Origin: Bacteroidota bacterium
GTDB taxonomy: Bacteria > Bacteroidota > Bacteroidia > Bacteroidales > F082
Assembly (NCBI GenBank): GCA_016845175.1
Contig: JAERTD010000035.1
Location: 62,001-126,000 of the forward strand
DNA: 64,000 nt
Reading direction: 5' to 3'
The notes below the pieces were generated by a model. It was given only the letters and a program-made list of their open reading frames with translations, made no database searches and was not told the origin of the DNA. Of the stretch, positions 1 to 8,901 are shown piece by piece. A program made the position numbers and the translations under genes. Position 1 is the first letter of the stretch. Each line of letters starts with the position of its first letter.

Positions 1-3000
1 GCGCACAATCCTCAGCATCGGGACCGGCAAAAACAGTGGTCATCATCATGGATGGCAAGGAGATGTTGTCAAGCCATGCCTTATCTGCTCCTCCTGTGGT
101 ATTAAAATCTTTGCTGTAAACCCATTTGAAAGTATGCATACCTTCCTCAACTGCATAGGCTTGACGCTGCCAGCTTTCATTTATCCCTGACCAGGCTTGT
201 ACAGCTACATTATCTATATAAAAAGTGAGAAAGTCGTAATCGGGTTCGGAAGACACTTTTCTATGGAAACTAATACTGTCATTACCCATGACATAATAAG
301 AAATATACAGCTCAGAAGTGCTGTTATCGTCAATATCTCCTGAGGCTGCATCATAAACTCCTTCAAAAGGGTACTGACTGTTAATCACCCATGGTAGATC
401 CCCATCCTCTTGCCAGTTAAAGCTAGAAAAACCACCGCTTTCCCAATCTTCAAGTATCTGACCAATTTTTGGGAAGAAAGTCTGAACCACATCATAACCA
501 CCACAAAGCATCTGAAACCTCATCTCGGCAATAATACCCTCAGGTGCATCGGCATCTACCTCCACTTCAAACTCAGGGAAACAGGCTCCCATGGTCGACA
601 CTACAGGCAGTGTGGTGTCCTCGCTTAATACATTTACATAAGCATTGTAAGCAATCAAACTGGTATGCACCTGATACGCTAAACAATGGCCATTATTTAC
701 AGTTTCGATTTTAATAGTTGCTGTTTCACCGGGGTCCAAACGACCATTATCGTTCCCATTTGCTTCATCATCCACAACCAATCGAACAGCAGCAAGATTG
801 GGAGCCATCGCTGTGAGGCTAAACTGACTGCTCCAGGAAGAGTCCTGATTGTCAGTGGCGATAACATCCAGATTAATGATGTGCTGATCCGGCACATTAT
901 CGGCCAGATGCACTACGAAGGCATCCGCTACGCTTTTGGTTTCATCGGCCAGAATACTTCCGTAAAACTCATCCTGATCCACCAGATTCAAATAAGTGTC
1001 ATCGGTGGATAATACTACATCAACTTCATGCGCATCTTCATTACCGTAATTGGCAACAGCAACAGTTAGGTGTACTTCTTCATCAAACTCAGCTTGGCCA
1101 TTACCGTTTCCCAGGATGGTATCATTCAGGCTATGGGCTTCATAAATACAGTAAGGGCCATCGGGAGAGAAAACCTCAATGGTACTGATATAAGGTTGGA
1201 AATTTTGGGCAGTAATAACAAGCTCAACCTCACCAGGCACAGTAATCATCTCAAATTCTACTACAGCCACGCCGTTTTCATCAGCTAATGCTGTCCCCAG
1301 GTTTTCACCATCACGATTCAATACCACATAAGCATAAGGATGTGAATTCACTTCAAAGGATGTGGCACCAACTAAAATAAAGGTCTCATGACTGACCGTC
1401 ATTTCCTCGGGAACCGAATAATAGATCATAAGCGCAGGGTCTCCAAGCAAGTTGTAGATATCCCAATAATATTGTTCAAGGGAGGATCCGCTTTCTGACA
1501 CAGCCAGGTTACCGGCAAATATTATCTGATCCATGGTGGTATACCACTCACCAAAGGCTTCACCATGATCATGAAAAGACCTGTCGTAATTTCCCAAAGT
1601 AGTTTCTTCATAAGGTGGAGGGTTCTCACTAATGGTTCCCACACCCACTCCAAAGTAATAATCTTCATCCCAATAGGTTGAATTGGATCCTCCAATATAT
1701 CCTACACATCCCTTATCCGCTGTCCTTGTGATCACCTCACCAAAACAAGTGGTTTGATACTCACTTGAAGAACAACAGTTTCCAATTAGCAAACCATATT
1801 TATCCTGATTCTGGAGGTTGGCTACATCATTCATGGTGAAAGATGGGTCAGCCCAACCATTGGGGCTGCAATGGGCTGTATAGTTTCCAAAGGTGACTCC
1901 ATCAGATACATTTTGTTGGATTTGAGCTGAAGCACTGCCAGATGCCGGGTACAAATAAGTATGTGAATAGATATCATGGGCATCGTTAAAGTAATTGATG
2001 GTTCCGTAATTAATCTGACCATTTCCCCAGTCCTGGGCATAGGATCCATCCACTCCGGAAACCAATACAACAGTATCCAGGTAGCTGGTCATCGGCATGG
2101 TATATTCCTCATACATGAGGGTCTTATCAATATAGGCTTGTAAATGATCTGTGGTTTCAGCAGAAAAACGACCATAGAATATCTCGGGGAACAGGTCTCC
2201 GGTATATTCCACATAATTCCGGTCGGTTACACCATCACCATTATCATAGGTGGGCATCTGCGAAAGGTCGCCAACAAATAATACAAAGGAAGGCGATGGA
2301 TTTTCAGGAGTACCTGCATCATACAATCCCTGAATATAGGCTTTAATATCATCCCTGTGGGTACCAATAACATCGGTATATGCTTCAACAACAGTAAAAC
2401 CCTTTCTTTTCTTCCAGGCAATAAAATCCTGTAATTGAGTTTCAAACATGCGGTGGGAAATAATAACATAGGTAATCGGATACTGGGTTAAATTCTCCCG
2501 GCTTGATTGATCATACTGACTATTCAGGCGTTGGCCATATAGGTTGGAATAATAGAATGATCTGGTCTTGTTCTTCAATAGCTGGGTTTGTAGCAAATCA
2601 GCATTGTCCATGATCACCCTAAAGCGGATGTTTTTTACAATCCTGATTTCACCTGACTGAGGATTATACTGTACAGGTGCCATATTCAGACGAGCCAATC
2701 GCTGGCTCCTCATGGTTCCCAAGACTTCGATACTTACCAGCTCATTTTGATAAAAAGCATTTGTTTGGTAAGTTTGGCTGTTGTACTGAAATCCGTAAAC
2801 ATCCCCACATTTGGGTTGTGATGCCTGTCGGGGTAAAATTTCACCTTGTATGCCAAATGCGTATAAGGATACGATTTCTGTATCATAATCCAGTATTTCT
2901 ATTCTGGGCTCGGCTCCTTGTGGAATCTCAATAAGCCTTCTGTATACCGGAAGTTGGGGATCACCAACCGCATGACTCTTTCCATATGCTGCAAGCTTCA

Positions 3001-3214
3001 GTTCAAAGAAAACACCCTGCTCGGTTTGTTTCCTTTCAAGCATCACATCAGGTGTTTGCAAACTGACACTGAGTTGGGTTGGTGAGTCCTGGTCGATCTC
3101 CAGTGCTGATTGATATTGTGGACCTTGGTATAAACGCTGTGTGGTTTGGCCGCATAAGTGACCCATAAACAGCATATTGACAAGAATTACAAGAATGAAA
3201 TAGTGGGATTTCAT
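1..3214 (-). CDS. Secreted gingipain-like cysteine protease (peptidase C25), C-terminus cut by window edge
   Basis: The reading frame is open from the ATG at 3214 to the window edge, 1071 codons with no stop, so the C-terminus lies outside. Residues 1-23 form a signal peptide ending in LCGQ. A propeptide-like region is followed by the C25 catalytic domain (about residues 230-560). There NYTAHCSPNGWADP carries the probable catalytic His448, and LIGNCCSSSEYQTTCFGE carries Cys480/Cys481. The 33-residue spacing from His448 to Cys481 equals the His-Cys spacing of gingipain RgpB, so Cys481 is the likely nucleophile. Beta-rich, Ig-like and MAM/jelly-roll-like modules follow (about 600-1071). Members of this family usually leave the cell by type IX secretion, using a C-terminal sorting domain that would be in the missing part. 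Substrate specificity cannot be read from the sequence. It stands alone; the next gene upstream on this strand starts about 1.3 kb away. Confidence 0.88.
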   Translation of the reverse strand, partial: MKSHYFILVILVNMLFMGHLCGQTTQRLYQGPQYQSALEIDQDSPTQLSVSLQTPDVMLERKQTEQGVFFELKLAAYGKSHAVGDPQLPVYRRLIEIPQGAEPRIEILDYDTEIVSLYAFGIQGEILPRQASQPKCGDVYGFQYNSQTYQTNAFYQNELVSIEVLGTMRSQRLARLNMAPVQYNPQSGEIRIVKNIRFRVIMDNADLLQTQLLKNKTRSFYYSNLYGQRLNSQYDQSSRENLTQYPITYVIISHRMFETQLQDFIAWKKRKGFTVVEAYTDVIGTHRDDIKAYIQGLYDAGTPENPSPSFVLFVGDLSQMPTYDNGDGVTDRNYVEYTGDLFPEIFYGRFSAETTDHLQAYIDKTLMYEEYTMPMTSYLDTVVLVSGVDGSYAQDWGNGQINYGTINYFNDAHDIYSHTYLYPASGSASAQIQQNVSDGVTFGNYTAHCSPNGWADPSFTMNDVANLQNQDKYGLLIGNCCSSSEYQTTCFGEVITRTADKGCVGYIGGSNSTYWDEDYYFGVGVGTISENPPPYEETTLGNYDRSFHDHGEAFGEWYTTMDQIIFAGNLAVSESGSSLEQYYWDIYNLLGDPALMIYYSVPEEMTVSHETFILVGATSFEVNSHPYAYVVLNRDGENLGTALADENGVAVVEFEMITVPGEVELVITAQNFQPYISTIEVFSPDGPYCIYEAHSLNDTILGNGNGQAEFDEEVHLTVAVANYGNEDAHEVDVVLSTDDTYLNLVDQDEFYGSILADETKSVADAFVVHLADNVPDQHIINLDVIATDNQDSSWSSQFSLTAMAPNLAAVRLVVDDEANGNDNGRLDPGETATIKIETVNNGHCLAYQVHTSLIAYNAYVNVLSEDTTLPVVSTMGACFPEFEVEVDADAPEGIIAEMRFQMLCGGYDVVQTFFPKIGQILEDWESGGFSSFNWQEDGDLPWVINSQYPFEGVYDAASGDIDDNSTSELYISYYVMGNDSISFHRKVSSEPDYDFLTFYIDNVAVQAWSGINESWQRQAYAVEEGMHTFKWVYSKDFNTTGGADKAWLDNISLPSMMMTTVFAGPDAEDCA

Positions 3215-3321
3215 GGCTTCATTTTTTGGATTGAAGCATCAAAAGTAACCACATTCAACTGCAACTTCAAGAAAAGGAAAGCAAATGGGCTTATTCAGAA
3301 TAATTCCACGATCTAAACAGC

Positions 3322-4554
3322 TTATTGTAAGCCAATTGACTCGTATTTCCGCGTTAACATTCGTACCGGATAAATACTGGCCAGCGAACCAATAAGCAAC
3401 ACGGTAACAAAGACATATACAAAATCAATGGCTCTCATGGCCACAGGATAGGCATCAATGATGAAACCGCCTTCACCTCCACCCAGTTGGAGCAAGCCAA
3501 ATTCTTGCTGAAGCCATAAAACCATAAAACCGAAAAAGAGGCCTCCCAAACTCCCTATAAAGCTTATGAGAAAGCCTTCAATAAAGAAAATCCGCCTGAC
3601 CAACACGCGGTCAGCTCCCATGCTTTTCAGCACGGCAATATCCTTCAGCTTTTCTACAATTAAAATAGAAATAGAACCTATCATATTGAATGAAGACAGG
3701 ATGAGGATAAACACCAGGATGAGGAATATGGCTGTTTTTTCGGATCGCATAACCTTAAACAAGGCTTCATTCTGCTGAAAACGGTTCTTTATTATATAGG
3801 CATCACCAAGCAATTGTCTCAAATCCTTTTCAACGGCACGGATGTCACTGTTTGTCTCTGCAAATATCTCCAGAGCTGTGATTTCATCCTCATAATCAAG
3901 CAACTTTTTGGCGAACCTCAGAGGAACAAGCACATATTTTTCATCAAATTCTGACTGCACCGAAAACACCCCTGAAGGGTGGATGCTTTCGTTGTTAAAA
4001 GCCGTTTGAAAATTAAAGCTGGAAGCATTCCCCCTTTTAGGGACATAAACCGAAAGGAAGCGTGTGATTGCTCTGGGATTTATATCAAGATAATAGGCCA
4101 CACCTGCCCCAACAATGGCAAAATTTGAAGTGCCTTCCTGGAGGACAAAATAGCCGTCAACCATCATGGTATCCAGAGGCGACACCTTTGTATAGTTTTC
4201 GGAAACCCCTTTGATTTTTGCAATAAACTGTTTGTCACGGTATTTGAAAAGCACATCCTCTTCAACCACTTTCACCAGATCCTTGACACCCTCTAACTCC
4301 AGGAGCTTTTCCCTGGGAAAGGCATCGAAGGATATGGTTTTACCAGATGAACTTTTTATTAGGAAATCGGGATTAAAGGTGTTATAGTTGGATTTGATAA
4401 CTTCCTCAAAACCATTAAACACGGAAAGCACCACAATTAAGGCAGCCGTTCCAATACCCAAACCCACCATAGTGATCATGGAAATCACATTGATGAGGTT
4501 ATGTGATTTTTTAGAAAAAAGGTAGCGTCTGGCGATAAAAAGAGCTGTATGCAT
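3322..4554 (-). CDS. LolC/LolE-type ABC transporter permease (FtsX/MacB superfamily)
   Basis: This is an inner-membrane permease of about 410 residues with the layout of LolC/LolE: one N-terminal membrane helix (about 18-45, GLGIGTAALIVVLSVFNGFE), a large periplasmic domain, then three C-terminal helices (about 280-300, 328-350, 378-400). The FtsX-type motif LKSMGADRVLVRRIFFIEG lies before the third helix. Proteins of this type work with a LolD-like ATPase to release lipoproteins from the inner membrane, but no ATPase gene is adjacent. A start seven codons upstream (4575) is also open. The ATG at 4554 was chosen because it gives the family-like beginning MHTALFIARRYLFSKKSHN. Lipoprotein sorting is inferred from the family; other FtsX-type permeases do different jobs. 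Confidence 0.85.
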   Translation of the reverse strand: MHTALFIARRYLFSKKSHNLINVISMITMVGLGIGTAALIVVLSVFNGFEEVIKSNYNTFNPDFLIKSSSGKTISFDAFPREKLLELEGVKDLVKVVEEDVLFKYRDKQFIAKIKGVSENYTKVSPLDTMMVDGYFVLQEGTSNFAIVGAGVAYYLDINPRAITRFLSVYVPKRGNASSFNFQTAFNNESIHPSGVFSVQSEFDEKYVLVPLRFAKKLLDYEDEITALEIFAETNSDIRAVEKDLRQLLGDAYIIKNRFQQNEALFKVMRSEKTAIFLILVFILILSSFNMIGSISILIVEKLKDIAVLKSMGADRVLVRRIFFIEGFLISFIGSLGGLFFGFMVLWLQQEFGLLQLGGGEGGFIIDAYPVAMRAIDFVYVFVTVLLIGSLASIYPVRMLTRKYESIGLQ

Positions 4555-4634
4555 ACGAATGACTGAATAATGCAATCCTATGCAAATATCTTATAAAATT
4601 GATTAGCAGGAAATGATCTTATTTCAAATGCATG

Positions 4635-5462
4635 CTATTTCCATGCTTTGGCCACGACTCCGGTTCCTGTTTTATGCTGAATCCTCACATCAAAATAATT
4701 AAGCAGGAGGGCGAATGGAAAAAACAGCATATAATAGAATGGTAGCAAGATGAAAAACACATAAGAAGTATTCAGCATAATAATGGGGAATTTCATACTG
4801 ATTTTCCAGGCCAGTTTACCAGGTCGTCCGTATTGGTAATGGACTTCTGTTTTAGTGAAACCAGCAGCTTTCATTTTAGCAGCAATCTCTTCTATGCCAT
4901 AACCATCTCTAACATGCTCATCAATAAATGACTGACTGCCATCATTTTCATGATCATGATCATGGTGGTGCACATCCGAGCCGCCCTGGTCTGAGGGTGT
5001 GGAAACCAATAACATCCCGCCCTTCTTTAAGGATTTGCAGAAATTCTGAAACACCTGTTCATCTTCTTCAATGTGCTCCATCACATCCACACACAAGATC
5101 ATATCATAGGTATTGGCTTCCTCAAATCGAGTCAGGTCAGCCACTTCAAAATGTGTGTTGGTAAGACCAATGGTTTGGAAAAAACCATTACAATCATCAA
5201 TTTGCTCATCTTTAACATCCACACCTTTGATGTCCCAGTATTTATTTCTGGATGCCAGATAATACACATATTGACCAAAACCAGATCCTGCATCCAGAAT
5301 TTTTTGAGGCCCCTTGGATTGGGATTCCCAGGCTTTCACAGCCTTTCTGATGTGCCATGAGCGTAACAATAATAAATCTAATAATCGGTAAAATAGTTTC
5401 CTTAGAAAAGGGCGTTTGTTAAAAACCTTACCCAGTTTTCGTTTTATAGGATCGTACTGCAT
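4635..5462 (-). CDS. Class I SAM-dependent methyltransferase with C-terminal membrane segment
   Basis: A 275-residue methyltransferase-fold protein. Motif I is ILDAGSGFGQYVYYLA (about residues 55-70), and the acidic residue after beta-2 lies in GVDVKD. Motif IV is MILCVDVMEHIEED, and motif VI is KKGGMLLVSTPSD. A histidine/aspartate-rich stretch, HHHDHDHE, lies in the substrate region. The C-terminal fifth holds a strongly hydrophobic segment (about 228-255), so the enzyme probably sits on the inner membrane and may act on a lipid, quinone or envelope precursor. The substrate is not identifiable. It lies between rbfA (49 bp upstream) and the permease, all on the minus strand, and may be co-transcribed with rbfA. 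Confidence 0.82.
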   Translation of the reverse strand: MQYDPIKRKLGKVFNKRPFLRKLFYRLLDLLLLRSWHIRKAVKAWESQSKGPQKILDAGSGFGQYVYYLASRNKYWDIKGVDVKDEQIDDCNGFFQTIGLTNTHFEVADLTRFEEANTYDMILCVDVMEHIEEDEQVFQNFCKSLKKGGMLLVSTPSDQGGSDVHHHDHDHENDGSQSFIDEHVRDGYGIEEIAAKMKAAGFTKTEVHYQYGRPGKLAWKISMKFPIIMLNTSYVFFILLPFYYMLFFPFALLLNYFDVRIQHKTGTGVVAKAWK

Positions 5463-5510
5463 ATATGCTGTGTGTGAGTATTAATAAGATGATATTTTGT
5501 GAGAGGACAC

Positions 5511-5849
5511 TCAGTCCTTGAGGAGATTTTCAATGTTTTCAATATAATCAAGAGAATCGTCAAGATAGAACTGTAATTCAGGAACCACCCGCAATTGGTG
5601 ACGAATCCTTCTTCCCAGCTTACCCCTGATTTCTCCATTATGAATACGGATGCCTTTCAGTACTTCCGCCTTGTTGTCGGTAGCGAAAATGCTTAGATAG
5701 GATTTGGCCAGACCCAGGTCGGGGCTAACATAAACCTTGGTAACTGTTACCATAGATCCCTTGGTCACATGCCGCAGTTCCATTTGAATAATTTCACCCA
5801 AATCTTTCTGCAACAGCTTGGAGATGCGTTCCTGTCTTTTAGATTCCAT
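5511..5849 (-). CDS. rbfA: Ribosome-binding factor A
   Basis: RbfA binds the 30S subunit near the 5' end of 16S rRNA and helps its late maturation, especially in the cold. The 112-residue product has the expected size and features: N-terminal ESKRQERISKLLQKDLGEII, a central VTKVYVSPDLGLAKSYLSIF, and the C-terminal ELQFYLDDSLDYIENIENLL of the KH-like fold. An open frame continues 52 codons upstream, but that extension has no family similarity and crosses the divergent promoter region. The ATG at 5849 lies just downstream of a good -7 box and was chosen as the start. Confidence 0.93.
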   Translation of the reverse strand: MESKRQERISKLLQKDLGEIIQMELRHVTKGSMVTVTKVYVSPDLGLAKSYLSIFATDNKAEVLKGIRIHNGEIRGKLGRRIRHQLRVVPELQFYLDDSLDYIENIENLLKD

Positions 5850-5853
5850 GATG

Positions 5854-5861
5854 CAAAAATA
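5854..5861 (-). promoter_or_regulatory. Predicted -7 promoter box for rbfA, nearly leaderless
   Basis: On the minus strand the bases read TATTTTTG, matching the Bacteroidota -7 consensus TAnnTTTG. The box ends only four bases before the rbfA ATG, so the transcript would have almost no leader. No clear -33 TTG was found at the usual distance. Confidence 0.5.
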
Positions 5862-5952
5862 GGTGAAAAGATGGTTGTGCTCGCCTTTGATGATCAGAAT
5901 CCTTAATTTAAGGCTGTCATTGTTGGCTGGACAGGATATATCCTTAAAATTG

Positions 5953-5960
5953 TACATTTG
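5953..5960 (+). promoter_or_regulatory. Predicted -7 promoter box for the M20 amidohydrolase gene
   Basis: TACATTTG matches TAnnTTTG and lies 25 bases before the TTG start at 5986. It is oriented divergently from the rbfA promoter. A TTG at 5923-5925 is farther away than the usual -33 spacing. Confidence 0.45.
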
Positions 5961-5985
5961 TTTACAGCAATAAAACAGAAGTATT

Positions 5986-7179
5986 TTGTTAGCCATCGAA
6001 ACCATAAAAAAAGCAGCCAGTGAATTCCAGGATGAACTGTTGCTGATCAGACAGCATTTACACGCCCATCCTGAACTCAGTTTTGAGGAAGAAAAAACTG
6101 CAGACTATATTGCTTCCCTTTTAACCCAATGGGATATAAGCTATGAGCAACAGGTAGGTGGAAACGGTCTGGTGGGCATGATTCGCGGCGAACAACCTGA
6201 AAGCAAAGTTGTGGCTTTGAGAGCCGATATGGATGCCCTTCCCATTCAGGAAGAGAACGAGCATTTCTATCAATCAACCAATCCAGGAGTCATGCATGCT
6301 TGTGGTCATGATGTGCATATGAGTTGTTTGTTAGGTGCTTTGAAAATCCTCAATACTTATAAGAATAAATTCGAGGGTAGTATTAAGTTTATCTTCCAGC
6401 CTGCTGAAGAGAAAGTTCCCGGAGGAGCTTTGAAAATGATAGAGGCCGGCGTTCTCGAAAATCCTGCTCCGGATGTTATCATTGGAGAACATGTGTATCC
6501 TGATTTAGAAGTCGGAAAGGTGGGTTTCAAAAGTGGAAATTATATGGCTTCCAACGATGAAATCAATTTAAGCATCCGTGGCAGAGGTGGCCATGCCGCC
6601 ATCCCTGGACAGTTTGACGACACCGTCCTTGCTGCTTCCCAAATTGTTGTGGCCCTGCAACAGATTGTTAGCCGACAAGCTACACCTTCCATACCTACGG
6701 TATTATCATTTGGCAGATTCATGGCTGAAGGGGCATACAATGTCATTCCAAATGAGGTGAAAGTTTATGGAACCTTTAGAACTTTTGATGAAGCCTGGAG
6801 AAAAAAAGCCCACCAATTGATCACTGATATTGCTCAGCAAACGGCCAGAGCCTATGGAACGGAATGTGAGGTATTTATTGATCATGGCTATCCCTATTTG
6901 GTGAATGACAAGTCTACTACTCAGCTGGCCAAAGAGGCTGCCATTAGCTATCTGGGGCCAGATAATGTGATTGACCTTGACGTACGGATGACCGCAGAAG
7001 ATTTTGCTCGTTTTTCACAACTTAAACCTTCTTGCTTTTACCGTTTGGGCACAGCCAATAATGATAAGGGTATTACCGCCAAATTGCACACCCCTTTGTT
7101 TGATGTGGATGAAAAAAGCCTGGAAATTGGTTCTGGTTTGATGGCCTGGATTGCCATCCAGCAATTAAATAACCTATAG
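5986..7179 (+). CDS. M20 family amidohydrolase (N-acyl amino acid / hippurate hydrolase type)
   Basis: This 397-residue cytosolic metallo-amidohydrolase of the M20D group removes acyl groups from N-acyl amino acids or related amides. Metal-site motifs are visible: MHACGHDVHMS (Cys106 and His108), PAEEKVPGGA (Glu141/Glu142), and GEHVYPD. The dimerisation-domain signature GRGGHAAIPGQFDD is present, as is the final metal-ligand region MTAEDFARFSQ. The chosen start is TTG at 5986: an in-frame stop lies just upstream (5971) and the protein begins in register with the family (QDELLLIRQHLHAHPELSFEE). The exact substrate is not predictable. It is followed 41 bp downstream by mtnA on the same strand. 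Confidence 0.88.
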   Translation: MLAIETIKKAASEFQDELLLIRQHLHAHPELSFEEEKTADYIASLLTQWDISYEQQVGGNGLVGMIRGEQPESKVVALRADMDALPIQEENEHFYQSTNPGVMHACGHDVHMSCLLGALKILNTYKNKFEGSIKFIFQPAEEKVPGGALKMIEAGVLENPAPDVIIGEHVYPDLEVGKVGFKSGNYMASNDEINLSIRGRGGHAAIPGQFDDTVLAASQIVVALQQIVSRQATPSIPTVLSFGRFMAEGAYNVIPNEVKVYGTFRTFDEAWRKKAHQLITDIAQQTARAYGTECEVFIDHGYPYLVNDKSTTQLAKEAAISYLGPDNVIDLDVRMTAEDFARFSQLKPSCFYRLGTANNDKGITAKLHTPLFDVDEKSLEIGSGLMAWIAIQQLNNL

Positions 7180-7220
7180 ATATTATACCAAAAGCAATAA
7201 GCTCACTAAAATATAACAAG

Positions 7221-8276
7221 GTGCTTGTCAACGAAAAAACATATCAGACGGTTTGGATGGAGGGTAGTTCTGTATTTATGATCCAGCAGAATTTATTACC
7301 CTTTGAGTTCAGCATTTATGAATGTCCAACCTATTGGGATACTTGCATGGCCATTACTGACATGATTGTCAGAGGTGCCGGAGCCATTGGAGCAGCAGCC
7401 GGTTATGCCATGGCACAGGCCTTTCTTCTTTCACAAAACAAAACCAAAGCCATTACCATACGTGAGGCCCGTCAGGACATTGAAAATACCCGTCCGACAG
7501 CCAAAAATTTGTTCTACGCAGTGGAAAGGGTATATCAGGCAGGCCTGATATCTCCAGAAAATGCCGTTGTGGAAGCCCAGAAAGTAGCCCTACAAGACAC
7601 CCAGGACTCCAAAGCCATTGGAGAATATGGAAGCCAATTGATCAAGAAGAGGGCCAACATACTCACCCACTGCAATGCTGGGTGGCTGGCCTTTGTGGAT
7701 TATGGAACTGCATTGGCACCCATCTATCTGGCCAAACGGCAGGGAAAAGATGTTTTTGTCTATGTGGATGAGACCCGTCCCCGAAATCAGGGTGCCAAAC
7801 TCACAGCCTGGGAATTACAAAATGATGGCATACCCCATGTGATCATTCCTGATAATGCTTCTGCCACTCTTATGGCGGAAGGAAAGGTTGATATGGTAAT
7901 TGTAGGTGCTGATCGTATTGCAGCCAACGGCGATGTGGCCAATAAAATTGGAACACTGGAAAAAGCCATTCTTGCCAAGGAATTTGACGTACCATTCTAT
8001 GTGGCGGCTCCATCTTCAACATTTGATAAGGAATGTAAAAGTGGTAAGGAAATCCCCATAGAAGAAAGAAGCCAGGATGAAGTACTTTACCAGACAGGTA
8101 TTGATACCAATGGCAATCGGGTAAAAGTGCTAGTAGCCTCTCCAGAATCCAAAGCCTATAACCCAGCTTTTGATGTTACACCGGCAAAATATATTCAAGG
8201 GATTATCACCGAACATGGTATTATTAAAGCGCACGCTACCTCGGTAAAAAAACTTCTGGAAACCATTGAATCCTAA
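7221..8276 (+). CDS. mtnA: Methylthioribose-1-phosphate isomerase (MtnA/eIF2B-alpha-like)
   Basis: MtnA converts 5-methylthioribose-1-phosphate to methylthioribulose-1-phosphate in salvage of methylthioadenosine. The 351-residue protein has the family blocks ILTHCNAGWLAF with catalytic Cys151, YVDETRPRNQGAKLTAWEL, and GADRIAANGDVANKIGT with catalytic Asp231. The 80-residue Cys-Asp spacing matches the B. subtilis enzyme. The substrate loop usually written RGAPAIG reads RGAGAIG here. The start is GTG. No other methionine-salvage gene is nearby, so it may serve a shunt that only disposes of methylthioribose, or a related sugar-phosphate isomerisation. It is followed closely by tag. Confidence 0.85.
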   Translation: MLVNEKTYQTVWMEGSSVFMIQQNLLPFEFSIYECPTYWDTCMAITDMIVRGAGAIGAAAGYAMAQAFLLSQNKTKAITIREARQDIENTRPTAKNLFYAVERVYQAGLISPENAVVEAQKVALQDTQDSKAIGEYGSQLIKKRANILTHCNAGWLAFVDYGTALAPIYLAKRQGKDVFVYVDETRPRNQGAKLTAWELQNDGIPHVIIPDNASATLMAEGKVDMVIVGADRIAANGDVANKIGTLEKAILAKEFDVPFYVAAPSSTFDKECKSGKEIPIEERSQDEVLYQTGIDTNGNRVKVLVASPESKAYNPAFDVTPAKYIQGIITEHGIIKAHATSVKKLLETIES

Positions 8277-8280
8277 GTCT

Positions 8281-8859
8281 ATGGAAAAAAACACATGTTC
8301 CTGGCCCAACTCCAAACCCCTGGATGTCATATATCATGATACCGAATGGGGTGTGCCGGTTCACGACGATCGAAAATTATTCGAATTCATGGTGCTAGAT
8401 GCCTTTCAGGCAGGTTTGAGCTGGTCGACCATATTGAAAAAGCGGGAAAATTTCAGAAAAGTGCTGGATAATTTTGATGCGGCAATTATTGCTCGATACG
8501 ACGAAGATAAAGTGCAGCAATTACTTCAGGATGCAGGCATCATTCGTAACCGTCTTAAAATCCGCGCCACCATCAGCAATGCACAACATTTTTTGGGTAT
8601 ACAGAATGAATTCGGCTCCTTCGACAGCTATATCTGGCAATTTGTAGGTGGCAAGCCTAAGCAAAATCAATGGAAAAGCATGGAAGAAATTCCTGTGAGT
8701 ACAGCTGAATCAGATGCCATGAGTAAAAGCTTAAAGGAAAAGGGGTTTAAATTTGTAGGCACAACCATATGCTATGCTTTTATGCAGGCAGCAGGAATGG
8801 TAAATGACCACACGATAAATTGCTTTAGGTACAAGGAAGTGCAGGAACTGAAATGTTAA
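8281..8859 (+). CDS. tag: DNA-3-methyladenine glycosylase I
   Basis: Tag excises 3-methyladenine from alkylated DNA in base-excision repair. The 192-residue product carries the N-terminal zinc ligand in NTCSWPN, the YHDTEWGVPVHDD block with the catalytic-pocket Glu, AFQAGLSWSTIL, and the C-terminal zinc ligands in NDHTINCFRY, so the whole zinc-snap Cys-His-His-Cys set is present. A TTG five codons upstream would overlap the mtnA stop. The ATG at 8281, four bases after that stop, gives the normal length. Tight spacing suggests co-transcription with mtnA. Confidence 0.94.
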   Translation: MEKNTCSWPNSKPLDVIYHDTEWGVPVHDDRKLFEFMVLDAFQAGLSWSTILKKRENFRKVLDNFDAAIIARYDEDKVQQLLQDAGIIRNRLKIRATISNAQHFLGIQNEFGSFDSYIWQFVGGKPKQNQWKSMEEIPVSTAESDAMSKSLKEKGFKFVGTTICYAFMQAAGMVNDHTINCFRYKEVQELKC

Positions 8860-8901
8860 TTTGTATTTTTATAAGCCAGCATATATAAAGTACTTTCATT
8901 C

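Noticed and set aside
697-2469. Several short frames on both strands inside the first 3.2 kb
   Set aside because: They are shadows of the C25 protease reading frame, which is open from 3214 to the window edge and has clear catalytic motifs.
5850-6005. 52-codon upstream extension of rbfA
   Set aside because: It overlaps the divergent promoter region and the start of the M20 gene and has no similarity to the family.
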